Notes: generated by a model from the letters alone, not told the origin. Shown: positions 30,149 to 41,679, counted from the first letter of the stretch. The stretch is DNA of 64,000 nucleotides from Prorocentrum cordatum (GCA_963575745.1 CAUYUJ010018901.1:128688-192687), one strand, 5' to 3'. A program made the numbers and translations.

Positions 30149-31606
30149 AAGCTTGGCCAGCATCGCCTCGGTGGCGGTCGCATCCAGCTCGCGAGGGTCG
30201 GTGAGTTCACCCTGAACCCCTTTCGGGGCGCCCCCGCCGGCGTACCGCCAGGCTGCGGGGTTCACCAGCGCGGGGGCAGGGGCACTGCGGGTACGCCGGC
30301 GGGTCTTGCGCGGGGGGCGCGCCTCGCCTCCCGCGCCGTCCGTGGCGCTCGGCCTGGGCATCCCCGCGCCTTCCTGGGCAGCGAAGGTCACCGCCCCGAC
30401 CCGCTCCCCGCCTGCCCCGTCCTCCCCTGCCGCGGAGGACCGAGCGGTAGCAGGGGGGTCGAGCTGGTCCGCCAACCGAGCAGTGTCGTCCGTCGTCTTC
30501 CCCGCCTCCAGCGCAGCCTTCAACGGCCCGCTTGGGCGGTCGGGGGCCTGAAGCCAAGCCTTTAGCCACAGCTTAACCATCTCGTCGTTAGCGAGTCGGC
30601 CGTAGTCGGGTCCGACGCCAGCGCGCGCCCCGGGTGCCTCGCCTGCGCTTGCTGCCTCCACGGCCTGCCTCAGCAGACGCTCCGCCCACTGGAGCACCGA
30701 GCGGGCCGTGCGGCGCGGGAGTGCACGGGCGGCCTGCCGCATGCGCTCGGCGATCGGCATAACTCCAAGGCCCAGGACATCCCACAGCTCCGCCGCGCCC
30801 CCCTGTGCGCACCAGATTTCTTTCGGGTGCAGGGCTCGCACGGTCCAGCCGCCCTCGGACCCTTCCAGGATCAGGGTGTTCGCATAGCCCTTCAACGGGT
30901 CGGGCTTCGCCCGTGCCGTATGGCAGGGCCCGCGCGGATCATGAATCACCACGCGCTGGGCCCGCCCGCCTCCCGCGGGTTGCCATGTGCCGCGCGGCCA
31001 GGGCATCATGCGATCCCCCGTCGTCGAGATCCGGGGGTCCACGAGCAAGGTGCCGCTGTTGAGGTCCAGGCGAAGCTCATCCAGCGGTGGCCGCCCTGCC
31101 TCTCTCCAGAGCTGGCAGAGGCCGCGTGGCTCCACGCAGGGCTGCCCCAGGGGGGGCATGAGGCTCGGCGCCCGAACCCGTTCTCCGCAACCCCAAACCT
31201 GGACCGCCCGCGCGCGTGCCGTGACGTCGCCGAAGTGTGTGCACAGAAGGCGCGTCTCCGGGGAGAGCGCTACATCGCCGAGGCGCCGCAAGCGCGCACC
31301 CGGCCGCGCTGCGGCGTAGTTGACGGGGGCGTCGAGCAACACGGCCAGCGGCCGGGTGGTGATCAGTAGACGCTCCAGGCCCGCCGCCTCGCGTCCACCG
31401 GGGTCCTCCGATAGTGACGCGCACAGCCAACGGATCCGCGGTGCCTCAGCGGGGTCCTTGGGGTGGTCGCCGTCGTCCGGGTCCCATCGGTCACCGACAT
31501 CCCACGGCGCCAGCAGCGCCGACCCGCCGAGGCTCTCCCATGCCTCCCCGAAGGGGGGCCACGCGGTTCCCACCTCCAGCAGCCGCGTCCCCGACTTGCA
31601 GGGGGG
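30149..31606 (-). CDS. Element 2 frame D, N-terminal part: methyltransferase-like region before the recombinase
   Basis: The frame opens after a G6 run at 31601-31606 (C6 on the coding strand), where it takes over from the RT/RNase H frame. LLEVGTAWPPFGEAWESLGG could be a SAM-binding loop. LLCTHFGDVTARARAVQVWG resembles the Q-x-F-G-x-x-R-x-R stretch of C5 methyltransferases. LHPKEIWCAQGGAAELWD with MRQAARALPRRTARSVL resembles their C-terminal motifs IX-X. Catalytic Pro-Cys is not evident, so this may be a degenerate or split domain. A Pro/Ala-rich linker (residues about 400-500) joins it to the recombinase in the same frame. Confidence 0.45.
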
Positions 31607-34014
31607 CGTAGCGTGGTGGGGCCTCCCGGGCTCCCTTGACTTGGAGTGCAGCCGCGCGCCAGGGCCCATCGTCTCCTGGCATCCGCAGCTCGCGCTGGGC
31701 GGCCTCCTCCACCAGCTCGCCCCACGGTGCTGCCGGCGACAACTCGGTCCATCCGGCCTCCGCCATCCGCTGGCGCACCTCCTCCACCGCGGCTCGAGTC
31801 ACGAAGTCGGCCAGCTCGTTCTGGTAAGTCCGTAAGTAGAGTCCGTCCAGGACCCGGAACTTGTACCGTAGCTCCAGCATGGCCAGGACTCGAAGCAGGT
31901 GGCGCGCCACCGCGTTCCGTGCCCGGCGGCGTCGCAGCCAGCGGCTGACATTGCTGTTGTCAGTGACGTACGGCAATAGAAGCTGGAACCAGTCCGGGCC
32001 CTTCTCGGCCGCCAGGGCTATCAGGCACAGGAGTTCGACCACCGCGATGATCTCCCCCCCCCCCTGCCAGGTGACCCCGGGGGCGGAGCGGAGCGTCTCC
32101 AGGTAGGGAGCCGCCTCCGCCACGATGTACTCGCGCGAGGACCAGTCCAGCGCGCCGATCCGATCTAGGGTGGCATCGCCTCCCAGCCATCGCAGCTTGC
32201 CGAGCGCCCCCGGAAGTGCGAGGGCCTCGCGAAGGCCTAGCAGGCCCTCGAAGGAGGTCTCGAAGTTACCCTCGACAGGCATCTCAAAGCAGACGCGCAG
32301 CCAGTCCAGGGTCTGGTGCCAGTCGTCCCACGCAGCCTCTACCTGCTCGGGGTCGCCCGGCGGGTGGACGTAGGCCTGGCCTGGGTCGCCCGACAGCATC
32401 CGGTGGACCGCTGGGATCTCCAGGCTCAGGGCTGGAGCTGCGCAGGCGCAGAACTGGCCGAGCCCACTTAGCTCCCTCGCGGTTCGCAGCCGTACCATGC
32501 GGCAGCCGAAGCTCAGCTCCGGCTCCGCCAGGAGGAAACGCATCTTCATGGCCTTGGGCTCCGGGAGTCCCACTCGCTCGCACTCGAAGTCCATGCTGAA
32601 CCCCCAGATAATCTGAGTGGTGGAGGGCTCCCCCTCGGCGCCCCTCTTGCTGACGTTCACCGCTTCGGACCCGAATACCTCACGTATGGAAGCATCCAGT
32701 GCGTCGCAGGCCATCCATGGTCGGACCCCGATGTCGGGCTCCACCACCACAGGATCATCCATAAGCCACTCCGAGTGGAGGTGGGTGGTGTCGTGCCAGT
32801 GCGGCTCCCCAGGCCGATAGCTCTCGTGGAGCTCCCTCGCCGCCAGGGCGAGCATCATGTAATTGCCTGGGGCTCCTGTCCACCCAAACACCATGGCTAG
32901 GTAAACGACTCTGACGTCCCCCTCGATGCCAGCGTGGGCCCCCGGTAGTGAAGTGCCGAAGTCCCCGACGTCCGCCGGGGCGATGTCCAGCCACTTGAAG
33001 GCCCGCGAGACGTCCCGCTTGGCGCAGAGAAGGCGCGCTCCGGGATGGCGCGCGCGGTGCCATACCGCCGTCCTCGCCACTTGCCGATGGCGTGGCTGGA
33101 CGGCAGGCGGGTGGTCGCGCTTGTGTGTGGCGGCGTTGGCCGAGAGCATCGCGTGGATCATACGCCCTTCGGACGATAGGGTTCTGTCCGGTAGCTGCTT
33201 TGGGACCCTCCCCAGGGGGGCTTCCACCAGCTCCGTCAAAAATCCCTCTGCCGCCTGGGAAGCCACCAAGACGATCCCCCAGGTCACATCCGCCCATACC
33301 TTCTGGTAGGCCTCGTCGATGTGGGCTCGCACGCCGGGGTACGGCTGGGCTCGCTCGCGCCTCCGTGGCGCGCCCCGCCGCGCGGATGCTCCCCCTTCCG
33401 CCAGCTCCCGGACGTGCTCGAAGTGCTCTCGGCTTAAACACCGCCGCACCTTGTCCCCCAGGACACCACGAAGAGGGTTGCCCAGGCGCTCGTGGCGCGC
33501 GCGCCTAAGCAGCGCGGCCGCCTCCTTCAGGGACCCCGTCCGTTGGAGGAGCCGATCCCCCAGACCCACCAGGGTCCGCATGGCTTCGGGGTCATACTCA
33601 GGGTGCTCCGTGCAGAAGGTCAGGTAGACCGTGGCCAGCTCCGCCGGGCTGCACCCGTCGAGGTCCTCCGCGATATCTCTGGCCGGGTCCTCGCAAGGGG
33701 GTCGAGGCTTGCCCGCACTCACCTCCCCCTGTGTCTCGCCCAACGGGGGCTTAGGAAGCCCCGCCAATGCTCGGTGCATGGCTGGGCTGAGCCTACCGCA
33801 TTTTGAGCCGTCCCCTGAAGCCTGTAGGCGCTCGATTCCAATGAAGTCGACGCCCTGCAGGCGCCCGGGCGCCTCCGCCCGGGCGAAATTGGGGGACGCC
33901 CCCGGGCCATCCCCCCATATAGGCGCCAACTGCCGACGCAGTTGGCTCACCGACCAGCGGTGATAGGCACCCTTCAATACCTTAAGCTTGCCCACGCAAT
34001 GCAAAGCCGGGGGG
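31607..34014 (-). CDS. Reverse transcriptase / RNase H of element 2
   Basis: About 800 residues in one frame. The RT palm shows LLCAKRDVSRAFKWLDI (motif A, Asp near 33011), LAMVFGWTGAPGNYMML (motif B) and HSEWLMDDPVVVEP (motif C, intact M-D-D). An RNase H-like domain follows about 270 residues later: VTDNSNVSRWLRRRRARN, then RTYQNELADFVTRAA. The N-terminal 270 residues are helical and unassigned. The frame is entered through a change at a G6 run (34009-34014) and left through a change at another (31601-31606), so it was probably one polyprotein with its neighbours. Sequence errors or small indels at these runs are the likely cause. Confidence 0.7.
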
Positions 34015-37000
34015 CCCAAACCTGCGCCTCCTTGGTGCGCTTAATGCCCGAGCCAGGCACGCGATCTTTCAGCTCGACGTGGTGGTGGTCACGGGGGCAT
34101 CGTCGCGCCAACAACAGAGCGGGCAGGCACAGCCGGGGGCTGACGAGCCACCAGCTGCCCTTGCGATAGCGGCTCTCTGGCGCATCGGACGGGGCCTTAC
34201 CCCAGGCGCACATGTGGATCGGGACGATCATGGCCCCGGTCGCTCGACGCAGCTCGTGCATTGGGGCCTGGTCCCAGATCTTGGGGTAGCGGCCCGAAGG
34301 GCAGGAGGACTCGATGAGAAACTCCTTGCCGGCGTCGTGTAGGATGCGGCAGGTGTCGCACGTGAACTGGGTGTGGCTGTTACCAACGAGCTCGAACTCC
34401 TTGGAGCCGTCCCCCTCGGGGTGCTCCCACGTGCGGGTTCCCTGCGGGGTCCCGCCAGGCTGGGTCATGAGCCCGAGGTCGGTGCACGAGCCACACGGGG
34501 TACCCCAGCACCAGACGTTGGCCACATCTGGGCCCATGGGGGTCCGTGCGGCCTCCTGTAGGCGCGCGCGAACAGCCGGGTCGAGGGTGTCGTGATCCGG
34601 CCGTGGGCCGGACTCTCGGAGAGGGTCGTCGTAGTATTCGATCGGCTCCAGCACCCGGATGCCCTCGGCTCGAAGCGCGGCCGACCAGTTTCCCGACCCG
34701 GCGTACACCTCCTGGGCGATCAGACCGTACGCGAACGCGGGGTCGTGTCGAATTGGCATCGCGTTCGCTTCCAGGAGGCGTGCCTGGACGTCGGCTGGAT
34801 GTTCCCCGAACGAGGCTGGCGCGCGTCCCACTGCGCGGCCCGCCCGACCTTCCGCTGCCTTGCAGTGGGTGCAGGGCGCGCTCTTGCCTGGGACGGTGGG
34901 TTCGACGTCTGGACCTTCGTCGAGCATCTCGCGCCAGCCGACACTCACGATCTCGCGGGACAGGCGTCCTGCGTGCCCCCAGCGCTGGCCTAGGGCCGCC
35001 GCCTCCGCGTGGGAGCGTGGGCGCAAGACGCGCATGTGGCCACGCCAGATCAGGAGCGGAATAACTTGATCCTCCGCGCCGACACCCGTCCCCATTAGGT
35101 GGTCTACGCATAGGCGCCCACTGCCGTTGACACGGTGCACCTGGAGCGTGACGGCGTCGAGGTCGGTGACGGGGCATGCTGCTAGGCAGCGATAGTCCTT
35201 GTCGTGGTGTGGATGCACCGCGTCATGGACGTAGGAGCGGACATCGGCCTCCATGGCCGTGATCCACGGTGGGGAGTCGCCCAGGGCACGAAGTGCCTCG
35301 TGGGCCTCCTCCCATAGTGCATGGCGATACGTCGCGGCCAACTGCTGCACCGCGTCCGAGCTGGGCTCGCCCGCGCCCTCGCCCGCGCGTAGCAGGAGCA
35401 CCCCAGCAGCCACGTGCAGTAGCAGGCACTGCCGCTCCTCGGTGTCGCCCACCTCCAGGCCCATCGCCTGGCCCATCTCCTCTGTAGGGCTGAGGCGGTC
35501 CCGGTAGTCGAGGAAGTCCCACTGGATGCGAGTGTCCCCGTCCCAGAAGGCATAGGACCCGCGGCCTATCAGCCCGTCGGCGTCCCAGGCAACCGGGCCG
35601 ACCTCGGCCCCGCCCTCGGTGACGTATCCTGCGGCGCAGCTAAGCGCCTCATGCAGGTCGGCTGCCTCACTGCTGAGTCCCCGATGGCCTCGGTCCACGG
35701 CTTCCTCGAGGGCCCGCTCCACGGTGAGTCGCTCCCCGCGCAGGCGCGCCCCCAAGACGCGCCCGCGCACGTGGCTCTGCAAGTACTCGCTGGCCCCCTT
35801 CAGAGGCGCGAAGATGCCCTCGGATTCAAGCTCCTGCATGAGCTTGAGGCGAAGCTCCGGCCCATCACCCGCGGGCTGGGCGTCCCAAGTGGCCGCCGCA
35901 CGCGGGCAGTCGCGGTCCTCGAGCCATCCGAAGTCGGGACCCTTAACCGCTTCCCGGAGGTCGGATTCCATCGCGGTAAGCTGGAGCGCAGCGTAGTCGT
36001 CCGGGACCTGCCCCGGGCCCGGGTCGCCCGCCGCTCGCGAGCCGCTACCACGGCCACGGCCCTTTTCCTTCTGGGAGTCAGGGGCAGCAGGGGGCGACGT
36101 GTCCTCGCCGACCTTCTCGGCCTCGGCTGCCTTGGCTTGCGAGCGCAGCTGCGCAATCATCCCATCCACCTGTTTGGGGTCGATCCGGGGCGTCCAAGGG
36201 AGCCCCCCGCGCCTCGTGAGCTGCATGACTACCGTGTAATCCAATCCGCGCGTTGACTTGATGGGGTCATGGGAGTTAGGGCAGTCGCAAGCCTTCCGCG
36301 AGCAGCCCATGTGCGTGGTGGCCCCCCAGCAGATAGGGACATTGTCCTTATTGCGGGGCGCATGCGCCACGGAGCGCGTACGCTCCTGGCGTGTTAACTC
36401 CTTGCCCGCTGGGTACGCCCTCTTGGGGGCTGTCCCCGCTGGGGCCCCGGTGCCCGCCTTGGGCCCCGCCTTCGGCTGGGGCCCAGCCCCCGCCTTGGGC
36501 CTGTCATCACCCTGCGCCGTGGGCCGGGGCTCGCCCATTTCCTCGCCCCCTCCTGCCTTTGGCGGTCGCTTCGTGAGGTGGGCGTTCAGCTGCCCATTGA
36601 GGAGGCGCGTGAGCGCGGCCTTACGCCGGGGCACGACTACCTGCTGGTAGTAGGCATTCGGGTCCCCGAGGTCGAACGTTCGGGGCAAGTCGTAGCCGTT
36701 CTCCGGCATGAGCAGGATGTACTTGATGTCCTCCCTCCTTGGGTTCTCGGTGTCGAGCTCCCGGCAGAGCCGACGCCTGAGCTCCCGTAGCTCCTCGACC
36801 CAGGTGCTCCGGAGCTCTTCCCACAGATCCTTGACCCAATGGTCTGGGAACTCCGAGGGATCCCTCTCGAAGACCGCCTCCAAGAACCCTAGCGACCACC
36901 GACGCTCCGCCCCGTGTGCGACCCCTACGATCGACTCGAACATCTGGATCTCGCACCAGGCCCTCTTGAACCAGGTCGCCATGTGGGTGGCGGGCCGCTG

Positions 37001-37832
37001 GTGGGGCTCCAGTTTGTCGTCCACAGGGAGCCTGTAGCCGTCGAAGTCCTCGTCGCGCGCGGGGATGCAGTCGTCCACTGCCAGGCCCCTCGTGATCGGC
37101 GAGGGCAGGGGGTCGTGTGGGCCCGTCCCGAAGGCGAGCGCCGCGTAGCCGTGCGCCACGCGGTTGGTAACCAGGCAGGGAAACCCGATCGTCTTGAGCG
37201 TGCTCTTGGAGTGCGCACACATGCGCTTGAGGGAGTCGAACAGATCCTTCCCCGTGATCCCCTCGCAGGCCTCAACCACGAAGGTGTTGCATCCCCTGGC
37301 TATGTAAAGATCCAGTTCCTCGTCTCGACCGATCCCCGCCCGGGTGCCCCGGGCCTTCTTGTCGCCCTCGGTGGCCCGCGCCTGCCGCTCGGCGGCGAGG
37401 ACGTGGCGTTCGGTGAGGCGGTTCTGGCGATCCAGGCGCTCTATGATCTGGGCTTCGGCCTCGGCTGTAATCCCGCCCAGGGCCCCCGCCGCCCCGGCGT
37501 CGTCCGGACCACCGGCTCGCTCCCCACCCAGGCCGCCCCCGTGGGGCGTCTGGCCAGTGAGGTGCCCAAGGACCGAAGGTCCGTCGAGGAGCGGGTCGGT
37601 CCCGCGAGCGGGCCCCCCGCGTCCATCGCGTGCCAGTAGGTCCCGATCGCCCAGCAAGCCACGACGTGGGCCCGTGGGTTGGACGGGGGGCATGGCCCCG
37701 AAGAGCTCGCGACGGGGTGCCTGCCTCGGGCTGGGACCCCGTCCCCGCGCCGAGCGGCTCCGCGAGCCCTCGAGTGAGAGGCTGCCCTGCAGGGGAACCT
37801 TGTCGCTGGCCGCAGCACGCTCTCGCGCGCGC
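34015..37832 (-). CDS. Element 2 frame B: Gag-like, CCCH finger and cytosine-methyltransferase-like domain
   Basis: About 1270 residues. The first 430 form a Gag-like helical region (DRQNRLTERHVLAAERQARA; MATWFKRAWCEIQMFESIVG). A CCCH-type knuckle lies at residues about 506-526 (ICWGATTHMGCSRKACDCPN, then SH), spaced C-x8-C-x6-C-x3-H, suited to RNA binding. Near the C end (34710-34130) are EVYAGSGNWSAALRAEG (motif I-like), VWCWGTPCGSCTDLGLM (Pro-Cys motif IV-like), KEFLIESSCPSGRYPKIWD (motif VI-like) and YRKGSWWLVSPR (motif VIII-like). The layout resembles a C5 methyltransferase lacking some parts. It lies between Gag and RT, whereas element 1 has its methyltransferase-like domain after the recombinase. 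Confidence 0.55.
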
Positions 37833-40802
37833 TTCCAGCTGCGCATCCTCCAAATCCGCCAGGGCGCGCTCCAGATCGGGCCCCCGGGGGCCCGCCGCTG
37901 CCACCTGTGCGACTCTCCGCCGCAGCTGCCGGTCCGCCTGATGAAGCGGAATCCCGAGCAGGTCCGCGGTCATACCTAGTGCGCTGAGGGACGCCGCTTG
38001 GCCCCCTCGTCCCTTGAGATCCTCGGCTCGTAAGGTATCCATAAATATTTCGAAGGGACCGGGCTCCTCAGCACCCTCGCTCACGCCGGCGGCGGCCGCT
38101 GCCAAGCGTGGCGGAGCCGCCACGGGGGCTGGGCGGGGCAAGCCCTCCATCCCGGGCGCAGGTTGCGCCCCCTGCGCGCCGCCCCGCCGGTGGTGGCCGA
38201 GCGTGCGTACCGGGTCGTGCTGCAGCTGCTGGCGTTCCGTGCTCGTCAGGTAGCGCCGCCTCCAGCCGCTCGCGCTTTCCACGCCCACACCGCCCCACTG
38301 CTCCTGGCGTAGCATCGCCAGCAGATCCTGCGGGATGTGGTGGGCGATGACACGCAACCCCACTTCCCGCGCGCCTTGGGGGACCTCGTACAGCAGCCGA
38401 TTGATCCAATCTATCGGGTAGCGCCCGTCCTCCAGCGGAGGGGGATGCCGCGCGACCTCGCTGGCCGGGACCTCCACCCTGACGCCCTCGAGGCTGGTCC
38501 CGATGATAAGTCGGGCGTCCCCGCCAGTCCCCCGTGCGTCGAGCCCCTCGCATTCTCCCAGTAGAATGTACCAAGGACTCGCCGGGGGCGCGCCATACGC
38601 CTCCTCGGCTCCCCGAGGGTCGCCCGGGAGTATCGGGCAGACCTTCAAGAGAATGGGCTCCTGAAGCCACCCGTGATGGGCGATCCGATCGCCCGGGGCT
38701 CCGCGGTCGGCGGACCGCGAGCGTTCGCTGGCCCTTGCTTCCGCGGAGCGCGAACGACGCGGCTGCGGCCCAGAGGCTAGAGCCTGCACCCCCGAGGGCT
38801 CAACATCGACGGATGGGGCCACGGCGGGCGGTGGTGGTGCAGCGGGCGGGGGGTAGACCGGCCCGGGCGCTACGCCAACCCCATCGGCGGCATGCGCGGT
38901 CCAATCGCGCGCCCTGGCGGGGCTTGGAGCCCGCACTCGCATGCGACGGCGCAGACCCCCGAGGATCCCTGGTTGGACCGTCGCTTCGACGCGCACGGTG
39001 CGGCCCTCGTCCCGTCGGAGATGTTCCCCGCACATCGGGCCCCCCCCACAGCTACCCTTCGCCATGCGGAGGCAAGTGGGGGGGCTGCATTTGCGGCCGA
39101 TCACGGTAGACCGATACTTCTGCGCATGGTGGGCGCAGAGGTGCACCTGTGCATTGAGACAATGCCCCGGCCTTGGGACATCCGACACCTCTGCATCCTC
39201 CTGTAGCAGAACAGTCGCCTCCTGCATCCCTCGGTCGCCGCACCCCTCCGGCTGGAGGGGGCGTGCGCAACCTGCGAGCTGCACCCCAACTTGTGCGGCT
39301 TGGCAGGGGCGCTCCTCCGCCTCCACCTCGCTCTCCGAATCGATGTCCAGGCGGCGGCAGCCCGTGGCGTCGGCGATGTAGCGGGGCTCCGGCCGGCCCC
39401 GGCACAGCCATCCAAGTACCGACCAGGGCAAGCAGAGCAGCCACTTGATGACCCCGATTACCTTCCGGAGTCCCACGCCGACTGCCCGGCATGCTGTGGC
39501 CTTACCGTGCTCAGCCAAGTCCACGATCTGTGTGTGGTCGATGGCCGCGTACTGGTCGACATGCATGGGGTGCGCCACTGGGCAGGAGGCGCACTCGACG
39601 GCACGGCATAGATGCACGTTACCTGTCTCCTCGAGGTTCAGCCGCCACTTACGACTGGTGCACCCCAGAACCTGCCCGATCTTGATGTTGAGTCCGTGGC
39701 GGTCCAGTCGATACCGGTCCGCGAAGTTGCAGCTGATGCGGGCCACCTGCCCGTGCTTGCGCAGGAGCACGTGGTTGCATGCCCGATTGGTTCCCCGGCC
39801 GCGGACCCCCTTTGTGTAGAACTCCGTTTCCACCACGCCGCCCAAGCCCAGCCCGCGCCAGCGCACCAGCAGGGGAGTCGGAGGGGGCGGGGGGAGATGG
39901 GCGCCGGGCCCATCGCCTCCGCGTCGCTGGCAGCACTGGGTAATCTGGTACCACGCCCAGCGGAGCCCCCCGGCTGCCCACAGCATAGGCTGGGCTGCGG
40001 TGTTGACGATGAAGGCCAGGGCACCCAACACGAACGTGAAGATGCCCAGGGCGAAGCAAAGGACCGCGGTCTCCCACCAGTAACCGAGCATCTTGACGCC
40101 CAGTCGATCGATGGCGGATCCAACCCAGCCGCCGCTCGTGCGGATCGTGCCAGTGTGGTCGGGGGAGCTCACCCACGCACCGTAGCCCACGAACTCGAAG
40201 ACCCAGGCTGCGAATCCCCAACCGGGACCTGGCCCCGCCTCCGGGGGCGGGGTAGGTGGCGGCGGTGGCGGTGGGGGCGCGCTCCGGCCAGCCCACCAAT
40301 GGGGCAGGTGCGGAACCCAACCGCTCCACCCCCAATATCCGTCCAGCCCGCGCGGCTGGTCAGGCTCGCCATCGCCCGTCCGGTTTCCCGGGGCGGATGG
40401 CTGCCCAGGCGCGCCCGGGGGCTCGTCGTTCCTTCCGTATGCCGGCGTAGCCGGGCTGCCCGTGGGCTCGCCCTTGCCTACGCGCCCGATGCCCGCAGGT
40501 GTGGTCGTTGTAGTCGACCCTGACCGCGGCGGCGCGGGGGCGCCTGGCGCCCGCGGGGGCTTGGCCTGCGGCCCTCGCCCCTTTCCCCCTGCAGGCGCAG
40601 GCTTGGCGGGCGGTCCTCGCCCCTTGCCTTGCCCTCCACCGCCTGTCGGCAGGGCTGACGGCCCGGGCAGGGCTGACGGCGTCGGCGCTGGGACCTCATT
40701 CCCCCCGCGTCCGAATGGCAGCCAGCTCAGTGCCCCTTGGACCGTGAAAGCACCGCCCATAACCAGGATCATCAGGTGCGCTCCCAGGAAGCCCACAGCC
40801 AT
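37824..40802 (-). CDS. Element 2 frame A: Pro-rich, membrane-spanning Gag N-terminal protein
   Basis: ATG at 40802, about 72 bp downstream of A1, opens a frame of about 990 codons before the frame switch at 37824-37832. A hydrophobic N-terminus (MAVGFLGAHLMILVMGGAF) resembles a signal peptide. A Pro/Gly-rich region and a strong membrane segment follow (WETAVLCFALGIFTFVLGAL). A Cys/His cluster lies further on (HCLNAQVHLCAHHAQKY; GGGPMCGEHLR), possibly zinc-binding. The C part contains FEIFMDTLRAEDLKGRGG and QADRQLRRRVAQVAAAG. Predicted membrane segments are odd for Gag but recur in dinoflagellate retroelements I recall, including the 50-kb fragment here. Function unknown. Confidence 0.55.
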
Positions 40803-40874
40803 GGCACCACAGCAGCGCCCCCTAGTCCGCGGACTAGCACGGCTGTGGTTATGGCCGCCCCGCGGCCCCCCGGA

Positions 40875-40980
40875 GCACCCGCGCGTCGGTCTGAGCCGAA
40901 CGCTACGGACCCAAAATGGCTACCTGAGCCCACACCCCCTCCCACTTAACCTGCAGTCTGCAACCAATCAGACTATACAA
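40875..40980. repeat. Element 2 repeat A1 (106 bp), 5' end of the element
   Basis: Matches A2 (25732-25837) at 103 of 106 positions. Reading on the minus strand, it starts TTGTATAGTCTGATTGG and lies immediately upstream of the first frame, so it probably holds promoter or 5' leader sequence. Confidence 0.9.
40891..40923 (-). other. Tandem spliced-leader relics inside A1
   Basis: The minus strand has GTAGCCATTTTGG (40923-40911), 13 of 13 identical to the SL core. Right after it comes TCCGTAGCGTTCGGCTCAG (40909-40891), which keeps both ends of a diverged second SL. The A2 copy at 25748-25780 has the same layout with one more change. Confidence 0.65.
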
Positions 40981-40981
40981 A

Positions 40982-41110
40982 ACGAGAGAGGACGAAATGG
41001 CCGAGGAGGAGGAACACGCGGGAGAACGTGGAAGACGACGAGGAGGAGGGCGAGGAAGAGGAGGCAAGGCAAGGTAAGGCACGCAATGGGGCCGATGCTG
41101 CATCTGCTAT
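40982..41110. repeat. Purine-rich GAGGACGAAA/GAGGAG tract flanking element 2
   Basis: Starts directly outside A1 (AACGAGAGAGGACGAAATGG) and resembles the purine-rich DNA left of B2. The two flanks are consistent with one original purine-rich target. Confidence 0.6.
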
Positions 41111-41224
41111 TAGCGCATGTGGGTGAGACAAACGGGGAGGCCCTGCGAATGAATATGGGAGCGGACCGGGGGGCAGCAGCCCCGCGCGTGGCCAAGGATT
41201 CGGACTGGCGGGGGGGAGCACACA

Positions 41225-41620
41225 GGCGCGGACAGGCCTTCACCAGCTCGTTGCAGCCACTCACACGCACTACCAGGCGCTCAACTATAAGGCGCGCGGT
41301 GACGCTCCCAGGCACTCGCCAGGCAGTTGCTTACAGACGCTCACAAGCGCTATCGCGCGGGCGCTCTCAGGCGCGCAACGGCGCTCACAGGCACTGCCGG
41401 GCAGGCGCTCAAAGGCGCGCGGCGGCGCTCGCAGGCATGTCAAGGAACTCCCGACCTGCTGGGGAAGCCTGCAGGCGGTTGGATGCGCCGACGGGCATCC
41501 CCAGGCGGCAACATGTGATCGTACGGACTGGTGGGAACGCCCGCAGGCGTCCCGGCGCTCACAGGCTGTCACAGTAGCTCACAGATGCGCGCAGGCACAC
41601 GGGCGCGCGCTGTCACCGCC
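41225..41620. repeat. GCGCTCACAGGC-type degenerate minisatellite
   Basis: Units such as GGCGCTCACAGGC recur imperfectly through the interval. No gene is supported. Confidence 0.6.
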
Positions 41621-41679
41621 ATCTGCGGACCTCGTGGCCCTCATTCGCACGCAGGACACACAAGGGGCGCCCGCCGGAC

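Larger units (their letters stand above)
25485..40980 (-). mobile_element. Element 2: 15.5-kb tyrosine-recombinase retroelement with complete split direct repeats and cargo gene
   Basis: On the minus strand the order is A1 (40980-40875), Gag-like frame, CCCH-finger and methyltransferase-like frame, RT/RNase H, methyltransferase-like plus tyrosine recombinase, an RNA-binding-protein frame, then B1 (26048-25836), A2 (25837-25732) and B2 (25697-25485). This A1, internal, B1, A2, B2 layout is the split-direct-repeat plan of Ngaro-type elements. A copies differ at 3 of 106 sites and B copies at about 3 of 213, so insertion is fairly recent. Few lesions break the polyprotein: shifts at a CG-alternating run (37824-37832) and two G6 runs (34009-34014, 31601-31606), one TAG (29675-29677), and one shift near 29470. 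No long terminal repeats are present. Confidence 0.8.
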
